Source: JAAYUD01 sp036846645 (GTDB lineage: Bacteria > Bacteroidota > Bacteroidia > Bacteroidales > Bacteroidaceae). From it: 7,063 nucleotides of DNA. Below are positions 5,999 through 7,063 of the stretch, in pieces. The first letter of the stretch is position 1; every line of letters starts with the position of its first letter. The notes beneath the pieces are model-generated. The model was not told where the DNA came from and made no database searches. It saw only the letters and a list, made by a program, of their open reading frames with translations. The stretch lies in the NCBI GenBank assembly GCA_036846645.1, contig DAIUBN010000153.1, positions 1 through 7,063 of the forward strand, given 5' to 3'. Position numbers and translations under genes: made by a program.

Positions 5999-7063
5999 TT
6001 AAAAGATTTTGCCTGTGATAGATTCGAGAGAAATCACTGTCTGGTTGTTATTGTTCAATGCTTCCAAATAATTCTGTTGGATATCCAATGCACGACTCAC
6101 GTTGACAATGTATTCGGCGTAGCTGATCTCACCTTCTTTATAGCTGCGTCCCGATTGCAAAATAATCTGTTCTGCTTCGGGTACTGCCTGTCTCTCGTAG
6201 TAAGCGATATTGGCTTGTTGGCGTCCATAGTCCGATAGCAGAGAGTGATATTCGCTCGTCAGACTCTTTGAAATATTCTCATGCTCAGCAATTGCCATCT
6301 GTTCTTTTAGTTTGGCTGCCTTCACTTTGGCTTTGAATGATGAATAGAACAGTGGTATGGCAATGCCCACTTGTATACTATTGAAACGATAGCCATTGCC
6401 AAAATAACGTGTGGCTCCGTTCACTTCTTGATTGCCTTTGATAGTCATGCTTGACATCCCCACATTGAAATCGGGCAACATCATGCTCTTCTCCAGCTTC
6501 TTTTCCAATCGTGACGTTTCGATACGTTGAAGAGCTTGTCCGGCAAGTGGATTGCTGCTTGTAATACTGTCACCCAAAGTGGCACTGAAAGGCAATTGCT
6601 TCAACTCGTCTTCAGCGGGAATGATAATCTTTGTACTATTAAGTAATGTTTGCAGGCGTTGCTCACAGATTTTCATCTCAGATGCAATTTGAATCATTCT
6701 GTTGTGTGCCTCGAGTTGTTGAGAACGTGCCGACATGACATCAAGCTTTCTTGTCTCTCCTGTTTTCGAGCGTAGTTCGGCTGTTTGTAGCAACGCCGAA
6801 TAGATACTGTCTTGGTGACTCAGCAATTTCTGTCTCGACTTTAAATAGACCCACTGCCAGTAAAGCCGTTTCACGGCAGTAGCGATATCGAGTTTAGTAT
6901 TGGCCAACGACCACTGACTGTCTTTTACATTTGCTTTAGCCAACTTATATTTGTTGCTATATACGGTAGGGAAGGCAAACGATTGGCTCACTCCTAAGCT
7001 ATTATCAGAATTGTAAGAGTTGATTTTGCCATATTCGCCACTCAACTCTGTCTTCGGAATATC
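5999..7063 (-). CDS. TolC-like outer membrane efflux channel (5' part beyond right edge)
   Basis: The frame is open from the right edge to TAA at 5999-6001, giving 354 visible residues that begin DIPKTE. No start codon of the right kind is in view: the TTG at 7045 lies inside a conserved stretch and is not the start. The protein is a TolC/CusC-type outer-membrane factor (PF02321), a trimeric channel with a periplasmic alpha-helical tunnel. Two repeated halves are visible. The first has the beta-strand region LGVSQSFAFPTVYSNKYK and the helix motif KTGETRKLDVMSARSQQLEA. The second has FNSIQVGIAIPLFYSSFKAK and YKEGEISYAEYIVNVSRALD. Roughly 60-90 residues of a normal channel are missing at the front. 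In many Bacteroidetes this domain is fused to the C-terminus of a CusA/CzcA pump, so the gene could be either a free channel or the tail of such a fusion. The adaptor gene follows after 12 bases. Confidence 0.9.
   Translation of the reverse strand, partial: DIPKTELSGEYGKINSYNSDNSLGVSQSFAFPTVYSNKYKLAKANVKDSQWSLANTKLDIATAVKRLYWQWVYLKSRQKLLSHQDSIYSALLQTAELRSKTGETRKLDVMSARSQQLEAHNRMIQIASEMKICEQRLQTLLNSTKIIIPAEDELKQLPFSATLGDSITSSNPLAGQALQRIETSRLEKKLEKSMMLPDFNVGMSSMTIKGNQEVNGATRYFGNGYRFNSIQVGIAIPLFYSSFKAKVKAAKLKEQMAIAEHENISKSLTSEYHSLLSDYGRQQANIAYYERQAVPEAEQIILQSGRSYKEGEISYAEYIVNVSRALDIQQNYLEALNNNNQTVISLESITGKIF

Noticed and set aside
7043..7045. TTG as the start of the channel gene
   Set aside because: The frame stays open to the edge with plausible channel residues upstream, and no signal peptide follows the TTG.

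Overview
The window reads as ordinary chromosome from a member of the Bacteroidetes, most likely the order Bacteroidales. The reasons are: two perfect matches to the Bacteroidetes -7 promoter box (TAnnTTTG) in the one sizeable intergenic gap; no clear Shine-Dalgarno sequence in front of the genes; A/T-rich leaders; and the gene content (secreted TPR-PD40 protein, short NfeD with FloA, a Bacteroidetes-style RND adaptor next to a TolC-like protein). It is about 97% coding. There is no RNA gene, mobile element or CRISPR array.

Left part, minus strand, about 3575 down to 1: a four-gene run read right to left. A secreted TPR-PD40 protein (2198-3535) is followed by a short NfeD membrane protein (1705-2169), the flotillin-like scaffold FloA (681-1679) and a uridine phosphorylase-like enzyme cut by the left edge (1-658). 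Gaps are only 22-28 bases, so this is probably one transcript. NfeD and FloA are a known membrane-microdomain pair. The secreted protein and the nucleoside phosphorylase are the less expected partners.

Middle, plus strand, 3707-4813: a divergently transcribed gene for a chorismatase-like protein (FkbO/Hyg5/XanB2 family, RidA fold). These enzymes split pyruvate from chorismate. It is alone on its strand and is the most interesting gene here. The 171-base divergent region 3536-3706 carries a promoter box for each direction, an 8-bp inverted repeat and tiny upstream ORFs.

Right part, minus strand, 7063 down to 4814: the end of an RND-type tripartite efflux system. A TolC-like outer-membrane channel, open at the right edge, is followed after 12 bases by a lipoprotein periplasmic adaptor. 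The adaptor and the chorismatase-like gene converge so tightly that their stop codons touch (TGA|TCA). The inner-membrane pump is not in view; it should lie to the right and may be fused to the channel domain.

I see no plainly new multi-gene system. The points most worth a second look are the chorismatase-like protein with its Cys/Glu pair, the four-gene flotillin operon, the abutting convergent stops, and the channel ORF that has no start codon in view.
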